Source: Odiellus spinosus
Lineage: Eukaryota > Arthropoda > Arachnida > Opiliones > Phalangiidae
Assembly (NCBI GenBank): GCA_963920705.1
Contig: CAWUCO010000268.1
Coordinates: 2,170,001-2,234,000 of the forward strand
Reading direction: 5' to 3'
Length of the DNA: 64,000 nucleotides
In this document: positions 53,063-63,498 of the stretch, in pieces
Layout of the letters: every line of letters begins with the position of its first letter
Position numbering within the stretch: the first letter of the stretch is position 1
The notes under the pieces: model-generated
Database searches by the model: none
The model's input: the letters and a program-made list of their open reading frames with translations, nothing else
Told to the model about the DNA's origin: nothing
Program-made: the position numbers and the translations under genes

Positions 53063-54126
53063 AAAATTGTGACCAATATAAAATTGGTTAAAATTAAGCA
53101 AAAACGCTTAAAAATCCAAGATTATTGGATTCAAATGGACACAAAACTTTTGATTTTTAAGCGATTTAGACAAAATTAAGACCACTCGAAAGAGCAAATA
53201 TTGGTCTATCTGAAAATCAAGAGTTTTGGAAAATCGGTTGAAAAACATGGAAAATATGGACAATTCAAAAAACATCTAATATCAAAAAGCGAATTTTGAA
53301 AATCTGAAATTTGACTATTTTGATATTGTATGATTTCTTGAATTGGCCATATTTTTCTTGTTTTTCAACGGATTTTTGAAAACTCTTATTATTTTGACTT
53401 TTCATTAATTGCTCTTTCGAATGACTTTGGTTTTGTCTAAATTGCAAAATTGTGACAAATATAAAATTGGTTAAAATTAAGCAAAAACGCTTAAAAATTC
53501 AAGATTATTGGATTAAAATGGAAACAAAACTTTTGATTTTTAAGCGATTTAGACAAAATTAAGACCACTCGAAAGAGCAAATATTGGTCTATCTGAAAAT
53601 CAAGAGTTTTGGAAAATCCGTTGAAAAACATGGAAAATATGGACAATTCAAAAAACATCTAATATCAAAAAGCGAATTTTTAAAATCTGAAATTTGACTA
53701 TTTTGATATTGTATGATTTCTTGAATTGTCCATATTTTCCATGTTTTTCAACGGATTTTTGAAAACTCTTGTTATTTAGACTGTCCATTAATTGCTCTTT
53801 CGAATGACTTTGGTTTTGTCTAAATTGCAAAATTGTGACAAATATAAAATTGGTTAAAATAAAGCAAAAACACTTAAAAATCCAAGATTATTGGATTCAA
53901 ATGGACACAAAACTTTTGATTTTTAAGCGATTTAGACAAAATTAAGACCACTCGAAAGAGCAAATATTGGTCTATCTAAAAAACAAGAGTTTTGGAAAAT
54001 CCGTTGAAAAACATGGAAAATATGGACAATTCAAAAAACATCTAATATCAAAAAGCGAATTTTTAAAATCTGAAATTTGACTATTTTGATATTGTATGGT
54101 TTCTTGAATTGGCCATATTTTTCTTG
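52885..54126 (-). repeat. Minus-sense block 7
   Basis: About 3.2 monomers. It contains the first occurrence of a two-monomer unit (X and Y). X has CTTATTATTTTGACTTTTCA, and Y has arm-1-type sequence inside arm 2. This pair is repeated downstream. Confidence 0.92.
53721..53760 (-). repeat. Arm-1-type conversion tract inside arm 2 (Y unit)
   Basis: Between block B (53721-53728) and block A (from 53743) arm 2 reads TCCATATTTTCCAT, the arm-1 form, instead of GCCATATTTTTCTT. The same tract recurs at 56025-56038 and 56791-56804 with the X-Y repeat. Confidence 0.82.
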
Positions 54127-54209
54127 TTTTTAACGGATTTTCCAAAACTCTTCTTTTTAGATAGACCAATATTTGCACTTTCAAGTGGTCTTAATTTTGT
54201 CTAAATCGC
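53927..54209. repeat. Switch J13: arm1/arm1 unit (minus to plus)
   Basis: Block A at 54126-54141 has lost one C (GTTTTTAACGG). It lies 1531 bp after J11 and is otherwise nearly the same. Unit length is 283 bp. Confidence 0.9.
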
Positions 54210-55174
54210 TTAAAAATCAAAAGTTTTGTGTCCATTTGAATCCAATAATCTTGGATTTTTAAGTGTTTTTGCTTTATTTTAACCAATTTTATATTTGTCG
54301 CAATTTTGCAATTTAGACAAAACCAAAGTCATTCGAAAGAGCAATTAATGGACAGTCTAAATAACAAGAGTTTTCAAAAATCCGTTGCAAAACAAGAAAA
54401 ATATGGCCAATTCAAGAAATCATACAATATCAAAATAGTCAAATTTCAGATTTTAAAAATTCGCTTTTTGATATTAGATGCTTTTTGAATTGTCCATATT
54501 TTCCATGTTTTTCAACGGATTTTCCAAAACTCTTGTTTTTTAGATAGAGCAATATTTGCTCTTTCGAGTGGTCTTAATTTTGTCTATATCGCTTAAAAAT
54601 CAAAAGTTTTGTGTCCATTTTAATCCAATAATCTTGGATTTTTAAGTGTTTTTGCTTAATTTTAACCAATTTTATATTTGTCACAATTTTGCAATTTAGA
54701 CAAAACCAAAGTCATTCGAAAGAGCAATTAATGGACAGTCTAAATAACAAGAGTTTTCAAAAATCCGTTGCAAAACAAGAAAAATATGGCCAATTCAAGA
54801 AATCATACAATATCAAAATAGTCAAATTTCAGATTTTAAAAATTCGCTTTTTGATATTAGATGCTTTTTGAATTGTCCATATTTTCCATGTTTTTCAACG
54901 GATTTTCCAAAACTCTTGTTTTTTAGATAGAGCAATATTTGCTCTTTCGAGTGGTCTTAATTTTGTCTATATCGCTTAAAAATCAAAAGTTTTGTGTCCA
55001 TTTTAATCCAATAATCTTGGATTTTTAAGTGTTTTTGCTTAATTTTAACCAATTTTATATTTGTCACAATTTTGCAATTTAGACAAAACCAAAGTCATTC
55101 GAAAGAGCAATTAATGGACAGTCTAAATAATAAGAGTTTTCAAAAACCCGTTGAAAAACAAGAAAAATATGGCC
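54142..55174 (+). repeat. Plus-sense block 7
   Basis: About 2.7 monomers in plus sense, two of them carrying CCGTTGCAAAAC in block A and ATAGAGCAATATTTG in arm 1. It is repeated at 57204-58236 with an offset of 3062. Confidence 0.92.
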
Positions 55175-55358
55175 AATTCAAAAAACATCTAATATCAAAA
55201 AGCGAATTTTTAAAATCTGAAATTTGACTATTTTGATATTGTATGGTTTCTTGAATTGGCCATATTTTTCTTGTTTTTCAACGGATTTTTGAAAACTCTT
55301 ATTATTTAGACTGTCCATTAATTGCTCTTTCGAATGACTTTGGTTTTGTCTAAATTGC
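55074..55358. repeat. Switch J14: arm2/arm2 unit (plus to minus)
   Basis: Block B at 55174-55181, with the AAAACCCGTTG variant. Confidence 0.88.
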
Positions 55359-57188
55359 AAAATTGTGACCAATATAAAATTGGTTAAAATTAAGCAAAAA
55401 CGCTTAAAAATCCAAGATTATTGGATTCAAATGGACACAAAACTTTTGATTTTTATGCGATTTAGACAAAATGAAGACCACTCGAAAGAGCAAATATTGG
55501 TCTATCTGAAAATCAAGAGTTTTGGAAAATCGGTTGAAAAACATGGAAAATATGGACAATTCAAAAAACATCTAATATCAAAAAGCGAATTTTGAAAATC
55601 TGAAATTTGACTATTTTGATATTGTATGATTTCTTGAATTGGCCATATTTTTCTTGTTTTTCAACGGATTTTTGAAAACTCTTATTATTTTGACTTTTCA
55701 TTAATTGCTCTTTCGAATGACTTTGGTTTTGTCTAAATTGCAAAATTGTGACAAATATAAAATTGGTTAAAATTAAGCAAAAACGCTTAAAAATCCAAGA
55801 TTATTGGATTAAAATGGAAACAAAACTTTTGATTTTTAAGCGATTTAGACAAAATTAAGACCACTCGAAAGAGCAAATATTGGTCTATCTGAAAATCAAG
55901 AGTTTTGGAAAATCCGTTGAAAAACATGGAAAATATGGACAATTCAAAAAACATCTAATATCAAAAAGCGAATTTTTAAAATCTGAAATTTGACTATTTT
56001 GATATTGTATGATTTCTTGAATTGTCCATATTTTCCATGTTTTTCAACGGATTTTTGAAAACTCTTGTTATTTAGACTGTCCATTAATTGCTCTTTCGAA
56101 TGACTTTGGTTTTGTCTAAATTGCAAAATTGTGACAAATATAAAATTGGTTAAAATAAAGCAAAAACACTTAAAAATCCAAGATTATTGGATTCAAATGG
56201 ACACAAAACTTTTGATTTTTATGCGATTTAGACAAAATGAAGACCACTCGAAAGAGCAAATATTGGTCTATCTGAAAATCAAGAGTTTTGGAAAATCGGT
56301 TGAAAAACATGGAAAATATGGACAATTCAAAAAACATCTAATATCAAAAAGCGAATTTTGAAAATCTGAAATTTGACTATTTTGATATTGTATGATTTCT
56401 TGAATTGGCCATATTTTTCTTGTTTTTCAACGGATTTTTGAAAACTCTTATTATTTTGACTTTTCATTAATTGCTCTTTCGAATGACTTTGGTTTTGTCT
56501 AAATTGCAAAATTGTGACAAATATAAAATTGGTTAAAATTAAGCAAAAACGCTTAAAAATCCAAGATTATTGGATTAAAATGGAAACAAAACTTTTGATT
56601 TTTAAGCGATTTAGACAAAATTAAGACCACTCGAAAGAGCAAATATTGGTCTATCTGAAAATCAAGAGTTTTGGAAAATCCGTTGAAAAACATGGAAAAT
56701 ATGGACAATTCAAAAAACATCTAATATCAAAAAGCGAATTTTTAAAATCTGAAATTTGACTATTTTGATATTGTATGATTTCTTGAATTGTCCATATTTT
56801 CCATGTTTTTCAACGGATTTTTGAAAACTCTTGTTATTTAGACTGTCCATTAATTGCTCTTTCGAATGACTTTGGTTTTGTCTAAATTGCAAAATTGTGA
56901 CAAATATAAAATTGGTTAAAATAAAGCAAAAACACTTAAAAATCCAAGATTATTGGATTCAAATGGACACAAAACTTTTGATTTTTAAGCGATTTAGACA
57001 AAATTAAGACCACTCGAAAGAGCAAATATTGGTCTATCTAAAAAACTAGAGTTTTGGAAAATCCGTTGAAAAACATGGAAAATATGGACAATTCAAAAAA
57101 CATCTAATATCAAAAAGCGAATTTTTAAAATCTGAAATTTGACTATTTTGATATTGTATGGTTTCTTGAATTGGCCATATTTTTCTTG
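55181..57188 (-). repeat. Minus-sense block 8
   Basis: About 5.2 monomers: two tandem copies of the X-Y pair (766-bp period) and then the lead-in to the next junction. The X units here carry TTTTTATGCG and AAAATGAAGACC, which open the arm-1 frame; the earlier X at 53.2 kb does not. Confidence 0.92.
55365..55595 (+). other. 76-codon open frame through arm 1, probably non-coding
   Basis: In most minus-sense monomers the arm-1 frame stops at a TAA in AAAATTAAGACC. Here that codon is GAA (AAAATGAAGACC), so the frame stays open for 76 codons. The same unit also reads TTTTTATGCG instead of TTTTTAAGCG. The peptide contains FRQNEDHSKEQ, KSFGKSVEKHGKYGQFKK, which parallels FRQNQSHSKEQ, KSFQKSVEKQEKYGQFKK encoded by arm 2 on the opposite strand. 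The parallel reflects the inverted duplication. The same open frame recurs at 56131-56361 and 58427-58657, copied with the local higher-order repeat. A separate stop loss (TAA to TAC) opens a shorter arm-1 frame at 9151-9339. Confidence 0.75.
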
Positions 57189-57271
57189 TTTTTAACGGAT
57201 TTTCCAAAACTCTTCTTTTTAGATAGACCAATATTTGCACTTTCAAGTGGTCTTAATTTTGTCTAAATCGC
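56989..57271. repeat. Switch J15: arm1/arm1 unit (copy of J13)
   Basis: Block A at 57188-57203 with the same lost C as J13, 3062 bp downstream. One private change, AAACTAGAG for AAACAAGAG, at 57045-57053. Confidence 0.9.
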
Positions 57272-58236
57272 TTAAAAATCAAAAGTTTTGTGTCCATTTG
57301 AATCCAATAATCTTGGATTTTTAAGTGTTTTTGCTTTATTTTAACCAATTTTATATTTGTCACAATTTTGCAATTTAGACAAAACCAAAGTCATTCGAAA
57401 GAGCAATTAATGGACAGTCTAAATAACAAGAGTTTTCAAAAATCCGTTGCAAAACAAGAAAAATATGGCCAATTCAAGAAATCATACAATATCAAAATAG
57501 TCAAATTTCAGATTTTAAAAATTCGCTTTTTGATATTAGATGCTTTTTGAATTGTCCATATTTTCCATGTTTTTCAACGGATTTTCCAAAACTCTTGTTT
57601 TTTAGATAGAGCAATATTTGCTCTTTCGAGTGGTCTTAATTTTGTCTATATCGCTTAAAAATCAAAAGTTTTGTGTCCATTTTAATCCAATAATCTTGGA
57701 TTTTTAAGTGTTTTTGCTTAATTTTAACCAATTTTATATTTGTCACAATTTTGCAATTTAGACAAAACCAAAGTCATTCGAAAGAGCAATTAATGGACAG
57801 TCTAAATAACAAGAGTTTTCAAAAATCCGTTGCAAAACAAGAAAAATATGGCCAATTCAAGAAATCATACAATATCAAAATAGTCAAATTTCAGATTTTA
57901 AAAATTCGCTTTTTGATATTAGATGCTTTTTGAATTGTCCATATTTTCCATGTTTTTCAACGGATTTTCCAAAACTCTTGTTTTTTAGATAGAGCAATAT
58001 TTGCTCTTTCGAGTGGTCTTAATTTTGTCTATATCGCTTAAAAATCAAAAGTTTTGTGTCCATTTTAATCCAATAATCTTGGATTTTTAAGTGTTTTTGC
58101 TTAATTTTAACCAATTTTATATTTGTCACAATTTTGCAATTTAGACAAAACCAAAGTCATTCGAAAGAGCAATTAATGGACAGTCTAAATAATAAGAGTT
58201 TTCAAAAACCCGTTGAAAAACAAGAAAAATATGGCC
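57204..58236 (+). repeat. Plus-sense block 8
   Basis: About 2.7 monomers, a near-identical copy of 54142-55174 at offset 3062, including its rare variants. Confidence 0.92.
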
Positions 58237-58420
58237 AATTCAAAAAACATCTAATATCAAAAAGCGAATTTTTAAAATCTGAAATTTGACTATTTTGATA
58301 TTGTATGGTTTCTTGAATTGGCCATATTTTTCTTGTTTTTCAACGGATTTTTGAAAACTCTTATTATTTAGACTGTCCATTAATTGCTCTTTCGAATGAC
58401 TTTGGTTTTGTCTAAATTGC
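58136..58420. repeat. Switch J16: arm2/arm2 unit (copy of J14)
   Basis: Block B at 58236-58243, 3062 bp after J14 with the same variants. Confidence 0.88.
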
Positions 58421-59082
58421 AAAATTGTGACCAATATAAAATTGGTTAAAATTAAGCAAAAACGCTTAAAAATCCAAGATTATTGGATTCAAATGGACAC
58501 AAAACTTTTGATTTTTATGCGATTTAGACAAAATGAAGACCACTCGAAAGAGCAAATATTGGTCTATCTGAAAATCAAGAGTTTTGGAAAATCGGTTGAA
58601 AAACATGGAAAATATGGACAATTCAAAAAACATCTAATATCAAAAAGCGAATTTTGAAAATCTGAAATTTGACTATTTTGATATTGTATGATTTCTTGAA
58701 TTGGCCATATTTTTCTTGTTTTTCAACGGATTTTTGAAAACTCTTATTATTTTGACTTTTCATTAATTGCTCTTTCGAATGACTTTGGTTTTGTCTAAAT
58801 TGCAAAATTGTGACAAATATAAAATTGGTTAAAATTAAGCAAAAACGCTTAAAAATCCAAGATTATTGGATTAAAATGGAAACAAAACTTTTGATTTTTA
58901 AGCGATTTAGACAAAATTAAGACCACTCGAAAGAGCAAATATTGGTCTATCTGAAAATCAAGAGTTTTGGAAAATCCGTTGAAAAACATGGAAAATATGG
59001 ACAATTCAAAAAACATCTAATATCAAAAAGCGAATTTTTAAAATCTGAAATTTGACTATTTTGATATTGTATGATTTCTTGA

Positions 59083-59125
59083 ATTGTCCATATTTTCCAT
59101 GTTTTTCAAGGGATTTTCCAAAACT
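59083..59125 (-). repeat. Extended arm-1-type tract in arm 2
   Basis: As in the Y units, but arm-1 sequence continues past block A through GGATTTTCCAAAACTCTTA. Block A itself reads CAAGGG here. The same form recurs near 60235-60272, 62150-62188 and 62916-62953, so it spread by local amplification. Confidence 0.8.
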
Positions 59126-62100
59126 CTTATTATTTAGACTGTCCATTAATTGCTCTTTCGAATGACTTTGGTTTTGTCTAAATTGCAAAATTGTGACAAA
59201 TGTAAAATTGGTTAAAATAAAGCAAAAACACTTAAAAATCCAAGATTATTGGATTCAAATGGACACAAAACTTTTGATTTTTAAGCGATTTAGACAAAAT
59301 TAAGACCACTCGAAAGAGCAAATATTGGTCTATCTAAAAAACAAGAGTTTTGGAAAATCCGTTGAAAAACATGGAAAATATGGACAATTCAAAAAGCATC
59401 TAATATCAAAAAGCGAATTTTTAAAATCTGAAATTTGACTATTTTGATATTGTATGATTTCTTGAATTGGCCATATTTTTCTTGTTTTTCAACGGATTTT
59501 TGAAAACTCTTGTTATTTAGACTGTCCATTAATTGCTCTTTCGAATGACTTTGGTTTTGTCTAAATTGCATAATTGTGACAAATATAAAATTGGTTAAAA
59601 TTAAGCAAAAACGCTTAAAAATCCAAGATTATAGGATTCAAATGGACACAAAACTTTTGATTTTTAAGCGATTTAGACAAAATTAAGACCACTCGAAAGA
59701 GCAAATATTGGTCTATCTGAAAATCAAGAGTTTTGGAAAATCCGTTGAAAAACATGGAAAATATGGACAATTCAAATAACATCTAATATCAAAAAGCGAA
59801 TTTTTAAAATCTGAAATTTGACTATTTTGATATTGTATGATTTTTGAATTGGCCATATTTTTCTTGTTTTTCAACGGATTTTTGAAAACTCTTGTTATTT
59901 AGACTGTCCATTAATTGCTCTTTCGAATGACTTTGGTTTTGTCTAAATTGCAAAATTGTGACAAATATAAAATTGGTTAAAATTAAGCAAAAACGCTTAA
60001 AAATCCAAGATTATTGGATTAAAATGGAAACAAAACTTTTGATTTTTAAGCGATTTAGACAAAATTAAGACCACTCGAAAGAGCAAATATTGGTCTATCT
60101 GAAAATCAAGAGTTTTGGAAAATCCGTTGAAAAACATGGAAAATATGGACAATTCAAATAACATCTAATATCAAAAAGCGAATTTTTAAAATCAGAAATT
60201 TGACTATTTTGATATTGTATGATTTCTTGAATTGTCCATATTTTCCATGTTTTTCAAGGGATTTTCCAAAACTCTTATTATTTAGACTGTCCATTAATTG
60301 CTCTTTCGAATGACTTTGGTTTTGTCTAAATTGCAAAATTGTGACAAATGTAAAATTGGTTAAAATAAAGCAAAAACACTTAAAAATCCAAGATTATTGG
60401 ATTCAAATGGACACAAAACTTTTGATTTTTAAGCGATTTAGACAAATTTAAGACCACTCGAAAGAGCAAATATTGGTCTATCTAAAAAACAAGAGTTTTG
60501 GAAAATCCGTTGAAAAACATGGAAAATATGGACAATTCAAAAAGCATCTAATATCAAAAAGCGAATTTTTAAAATCTGAAATTTGACTATTTTGATATTG
60601 TATGATTTCTTGAATTGGCCATATTTTTCTTGTTTTTCAACGGATTTTTGAAAACTCTTGTTATTTAGACTGTCCATTAATTGCTCTTTCGAATGACTTT
60701 GGTTTTGTCTAAATTGCAAAATTGTGACAAATATAAAATTGGTTAAAATTAAGCAAAAACGCTTAAAAATCCAAGATTATAGGATTCAAATGGACACAAA
60801 ACTTTTGATTTTTAAGCGATTTAGACAAAATTAAGACCACTCGAAAGAGAAAATATTGGTCTATCTGAAAATCAAGAGTTTTGGAAAATCCGTTGAAAAA
60901 CATGGAAAATATGGACAATTCAAAAAGCATCTAATATCAAAAAGCGAATTTTTAAAATCTGAAATTTGACTATTTTGATATTGTATGGTTTCTTGAATAG
61001 GCCATATTTTTCTTGTTTTTCAACGGATTTTTGAAAACTCTTATTATTTAGACTGTCCATTAATTGCTCTTTCGAATGACTTTGGTTTTGTCTAAATTGC
61101 AAAATTGTGACAAATATAAAATTGGTTAAAATTAAGCAAAAACGCTTAAAAATCCAAGATTATAGGATTCAAATGGACACAAAACTTTTGATTTTTAAGC
61201 GATTTAGACAAAATTAAGACCACTCGAAAGAGCAAATATTGGTCTATCTGAAAATCAAGAGTTTTGGAAAATCCGTTGAAAAACATGGAAAATATGGACA
61301 ATTCAAAAAACATCTAATATCAAAAAGCGAATTTTTAAAATCTGAAATTTGACTATTTTGATATTGTATGATTTCTTGAATTGGCCATATTTTTCTTGTT
61401 TTTCAACGGATTTTTGAAAACTCTTATTATTTAGACTTTTCATTAATTGCTCTTTCGAATGACTTTGGTTTTGTCTAAATTGCAAAATTGTGACAAATGT
61501 AAAATTGGTTAAAATAAAGCAAAAAAACTTAAAAATCCAAGATTATTGGATTCAAATGGACACAAAACTTTTGATTTTTAAGCGATTTAGACAAAATTAA
61601 CACCACTCGAAAGAGCAAATATTGGTCTATCTAAAAAACAAGAGTTTTGGAAAATCCGTTGAAAAACATGGAAAATATGGACAATTCAAAAAGCATCTAA
61701 TATCAAAAAGCGAATTTTTAAAATCTGAAATTTGACTATTTTGATATTGTATGATTTCTTGAATTGGCCATATTTTTCTTGTTTTTCAACGGATTTTTGA
61801 AAACTCTTGTTATTTAGACTGTCCATTAATTGCTCTTTCGAATGACTTTGGTTTTGTCTAAATTGCAAAATTGTGACAAATATAAAATTGGTTAAAATTA
61901 AGCAAAAACGCTTAAAAATCCAAGATTATAGGATTCAAATGGACACAAAACTTTTGATTTTTAAGCGATTTAGACAAAATTAAGACCACTCGAAAGAGCA
62001 AATATTGGTCTATCTGAAAATCAAGAGTTTTGGAAAATCCGTTGAAAAACATGGAAAATATGGACAATTCAAAAAACATCTAATATCAAAAAGCGAATTT

Positions 62101-62299
62101 TTAAAATCTGAAATTTGACTATTTTGATATTGTATGATTTCTTGAATTGTCCATATTTTCCATGTTTTTCAAGGGATTTTCCAAAACTCTTATTATTTAG
62201 ACTGTCCATTAATTGCTCTTTCGAATGACTTTGGTTTTGTCTAAATTGCAAAATTGTGACAAATGTAAAATTGGTTAAAATAAAGCAAAAACACTTAAA

Positions 62300-62318
62300 A
62301 ATCCAAGATTATTGGATT
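62300..62318. repeat. 7-bp-stem, 5-nt-loop hairpin inside the second dyad
   Basis: AATCCAAGATTATTGGATT is a perfect hairpin: a 7-bp stem AATCCAA/TTGGATT and loop GATTA. It recurs in most monomers. A common variant with TATAGGATT keeps only the outer five pairs, for example in the units near 61928 and 62694. A neighbouring element, TAAGC-AAAAAC-GCTTA, is a 5-bp stem in monomers carrying the CGCTT variant. Whether these fold or bind a protein is unknown. Confidence 0.75.
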
Positions 62319-63113
62319 CAAATGGACACAAAACTTTTGATTTTTAAGCGATTTAGACAAATTTAAGACCACTCGAAAGAGCAAATATTGGTCTATCTAA
62401 AAAACAAGAGTTTTGGAAAATCCGTTGAAAAACATGGAAAATATGGACAATTCAAAAAGCATCTAATATCAAAAAGCGAATTTTTAAAATCTGAAATTTG
62501 ACTATTTTGATATTGTATGATTTCTTGAATTGGCCATATTTTTCTTGTTTTTCAACGGATTTTTGAAAACTCTTGTTATTTAGACTGTCCATTAATTGCT
62601 CTTTCGAATGACTTTGGTTTTGTCTAAATTGCAAAATTGTGACAAATATAAAATTGGTTAAAATTAAGCAAAAACGCTTAAAAATCCAAGATTATAGGAT
62701 TCAAATGGACACAAAACTTTTGATTTTTAAGCGATTTAGACAAAATTAAGACCACTCGAAAGAGCAAATATTGGTCTATCTGAAAATCAAGAGTTTTGGA
62801 AAATCCGTTGAAAAACATGGAAAATATGAACAATTCAAAAAACATCTAATATCAAAAAGCGAATTTTTAAAATCTGAAATTTGACTATTTTGATATTGTA
62901 TGATTTCTTGAATTGTCTATATTTTCCATGTTTTTCAAGGGATTTTCCAAAACTCTTATTATTTAGACTGTCCATTAATTGCTCTTTCGAATGACTTTGG
63001 TTTTGTCTAAATTGCAAAATTGTGACAAATGTAAAATTGGTTAAAATAAAGCAAAAACACTTAAAAATCCAAGATTATTAGATTCAAATGGACACAAAAC
63101 TTTTGATTTTTAA

Positions 63114-63398
63114 GCGATTTAGACAAAATTAAGACCACTCGAAAGAGCAAATATTGGTCTATCTAAAAAACAAGAGTTTTGGAAAATCCGTTGAAAAACA
63201 TGGAAAATATGGACAATTCAAAAAGCATCTAATATCAAAAAGCGAATTTTTAAAATCTGAAATTTGACTATTTTGATATTGTATGATTTCTTGAATTGGC
63301 CATATTTTTCTTGTTTTTCAACGGATTTTTGAAAACTCTTGTTATTTAGACTGTCCATTAATTGCTCTTTCGAATGACTTTGGTTTTGTCTAAATTGC
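63114..63398 (-). repeat. Representative monomer core: 285-bp imperfect palindrome
   Basis: One minus-sense monomer core read as an inverted repeat. Arm 1 is 63114-63236, arm 2 is 63275-63398, and the centre is 63237-63274. Aligning arm 1 with the reverse complement of arm 2 by hand gives 23 mismatches and one gap over 124 positions, about 81% identity. Blocks that are identical in both arms include TCGAAAGAGCAA, CAAGAGTTTT, block A (AAAATCCGTTGAAAAACA) and block B (CAATTCAA). The centre continues the symmetry: AATATCAAAA and TTTTGATATT pair perfectly around an A+T core, so little is left as a loop. The monomer therefore probably arose as an inverted duplication of a ~190-bp ancestor, or was shaped by arm-to-arm exchange. 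The same architecture is present in essentially every copy. Confidence 0.93.
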
Positions 63399-63400
63399 AA
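63218..63400 (-). other. Recurrent 60-codon open frame of arm 2, probably non-coding
   Basis: Representative of a frame seen in roughly half of all monomers. It starts at ATG or at an upstream GTG/ATG context in the CACAATTTTGCAATTT region and reads MQFRQNQSHSKEQLMDSL at the N-terminus. The product would be very basic and Lys/Gln/Asn-rich. I recognise no domain, signal peptide or membrane segment. Many copies are broken by an in-frame TAG where CATACAATATC reads CATAGAATATC, as at 20746-20756 and 31449-31459, or by small indels. Neighbouring copies differ without any visible bias to silent changes. No splice sites or upstream gene context are evident. I consider this open frame an effect of monomer conservation, not a gene. 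Confidence 0.8.
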
Positions 63401-63408
63401 AATTGTGA

Positions 63409-63429
63409 CAAATATAAAATTGGTTAAAA
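63409..63429 (+). promoter_or_regulatory. TATA-like motif in the monomer linker (weak)
   Basis: The linker after arm 2 contains AAATATAAAATTGG, including a TATAAAA core, in almost every monomer. In an AT-rich satellite such a motif is expected by chance. I see no initiator or other core element that would make it a promoter. It is noted only because satellite transcription is common in heterochromatin. Confidence 0.15.
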
Positions 63430-63441
63430 TTAAGCAAAAAC

Positions 63442-63498
63442 GCTTAAAAATCCAAGATTATAGGATTTAAATGGACACAAAACTTTTGATTTTTAAGC
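63442..63498. repeat. Second dyad of the monomer (57 bp)
   Basis: Between consecutive palindromic cores sits a smaller inverted repeat. GCTTAAAAATC at 63442-63452 pairs perfectly with GATTTTTAAGC at 63488-63498 across a 35-bp interior. Monomers that read ACACTTAAAAATC instead of ACGCTTAAAAATC lose the outer pairs. With this element the monomer has two dyad axes per period, so the array looks much alike on both strands. One orientation switch (near 3854) is centred on this element. Confidence 0.8.

Larger units (their letters stand above)
53830..59190. repeat. Higher-order repeat, 3062-bp period, with both inversion junctions
   Basis: 53830 to about 56130 repeats at 56892 to about 59190. Each copy holds J13/J15, a two-and-a-half-monomer plus island, J14/J16, and an X-Y pair in minus sense. 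An extra X-Y pair lies between the copies (56131-56892). A shorter version with only a 267-bp plus island lies at 52396-53830. Confidence 0.88.

Noticed and set aside
861..58420. Terminal inverted repeats of transposons at the orientation switches
   Set aside because: No transposase, no target-site duplication, and no sequence other than satellite lies between the inverted arms.
63179..63204. A true CENP-B box in block A
   Set aside because: The CGGG half and one base of TTCG are absent; only CGTTG and the A-run resemble it.
199..63400. About one hundred small open frames of 60-76 codons on both strands, as possible genes for a small basic protein
   Set aside because: They are all the same satellite sequence in phase with the 383-bp period. 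Many copies are broken by TAG or indels, no known domain is visible, and no promoter, intron or gene context supports coding.
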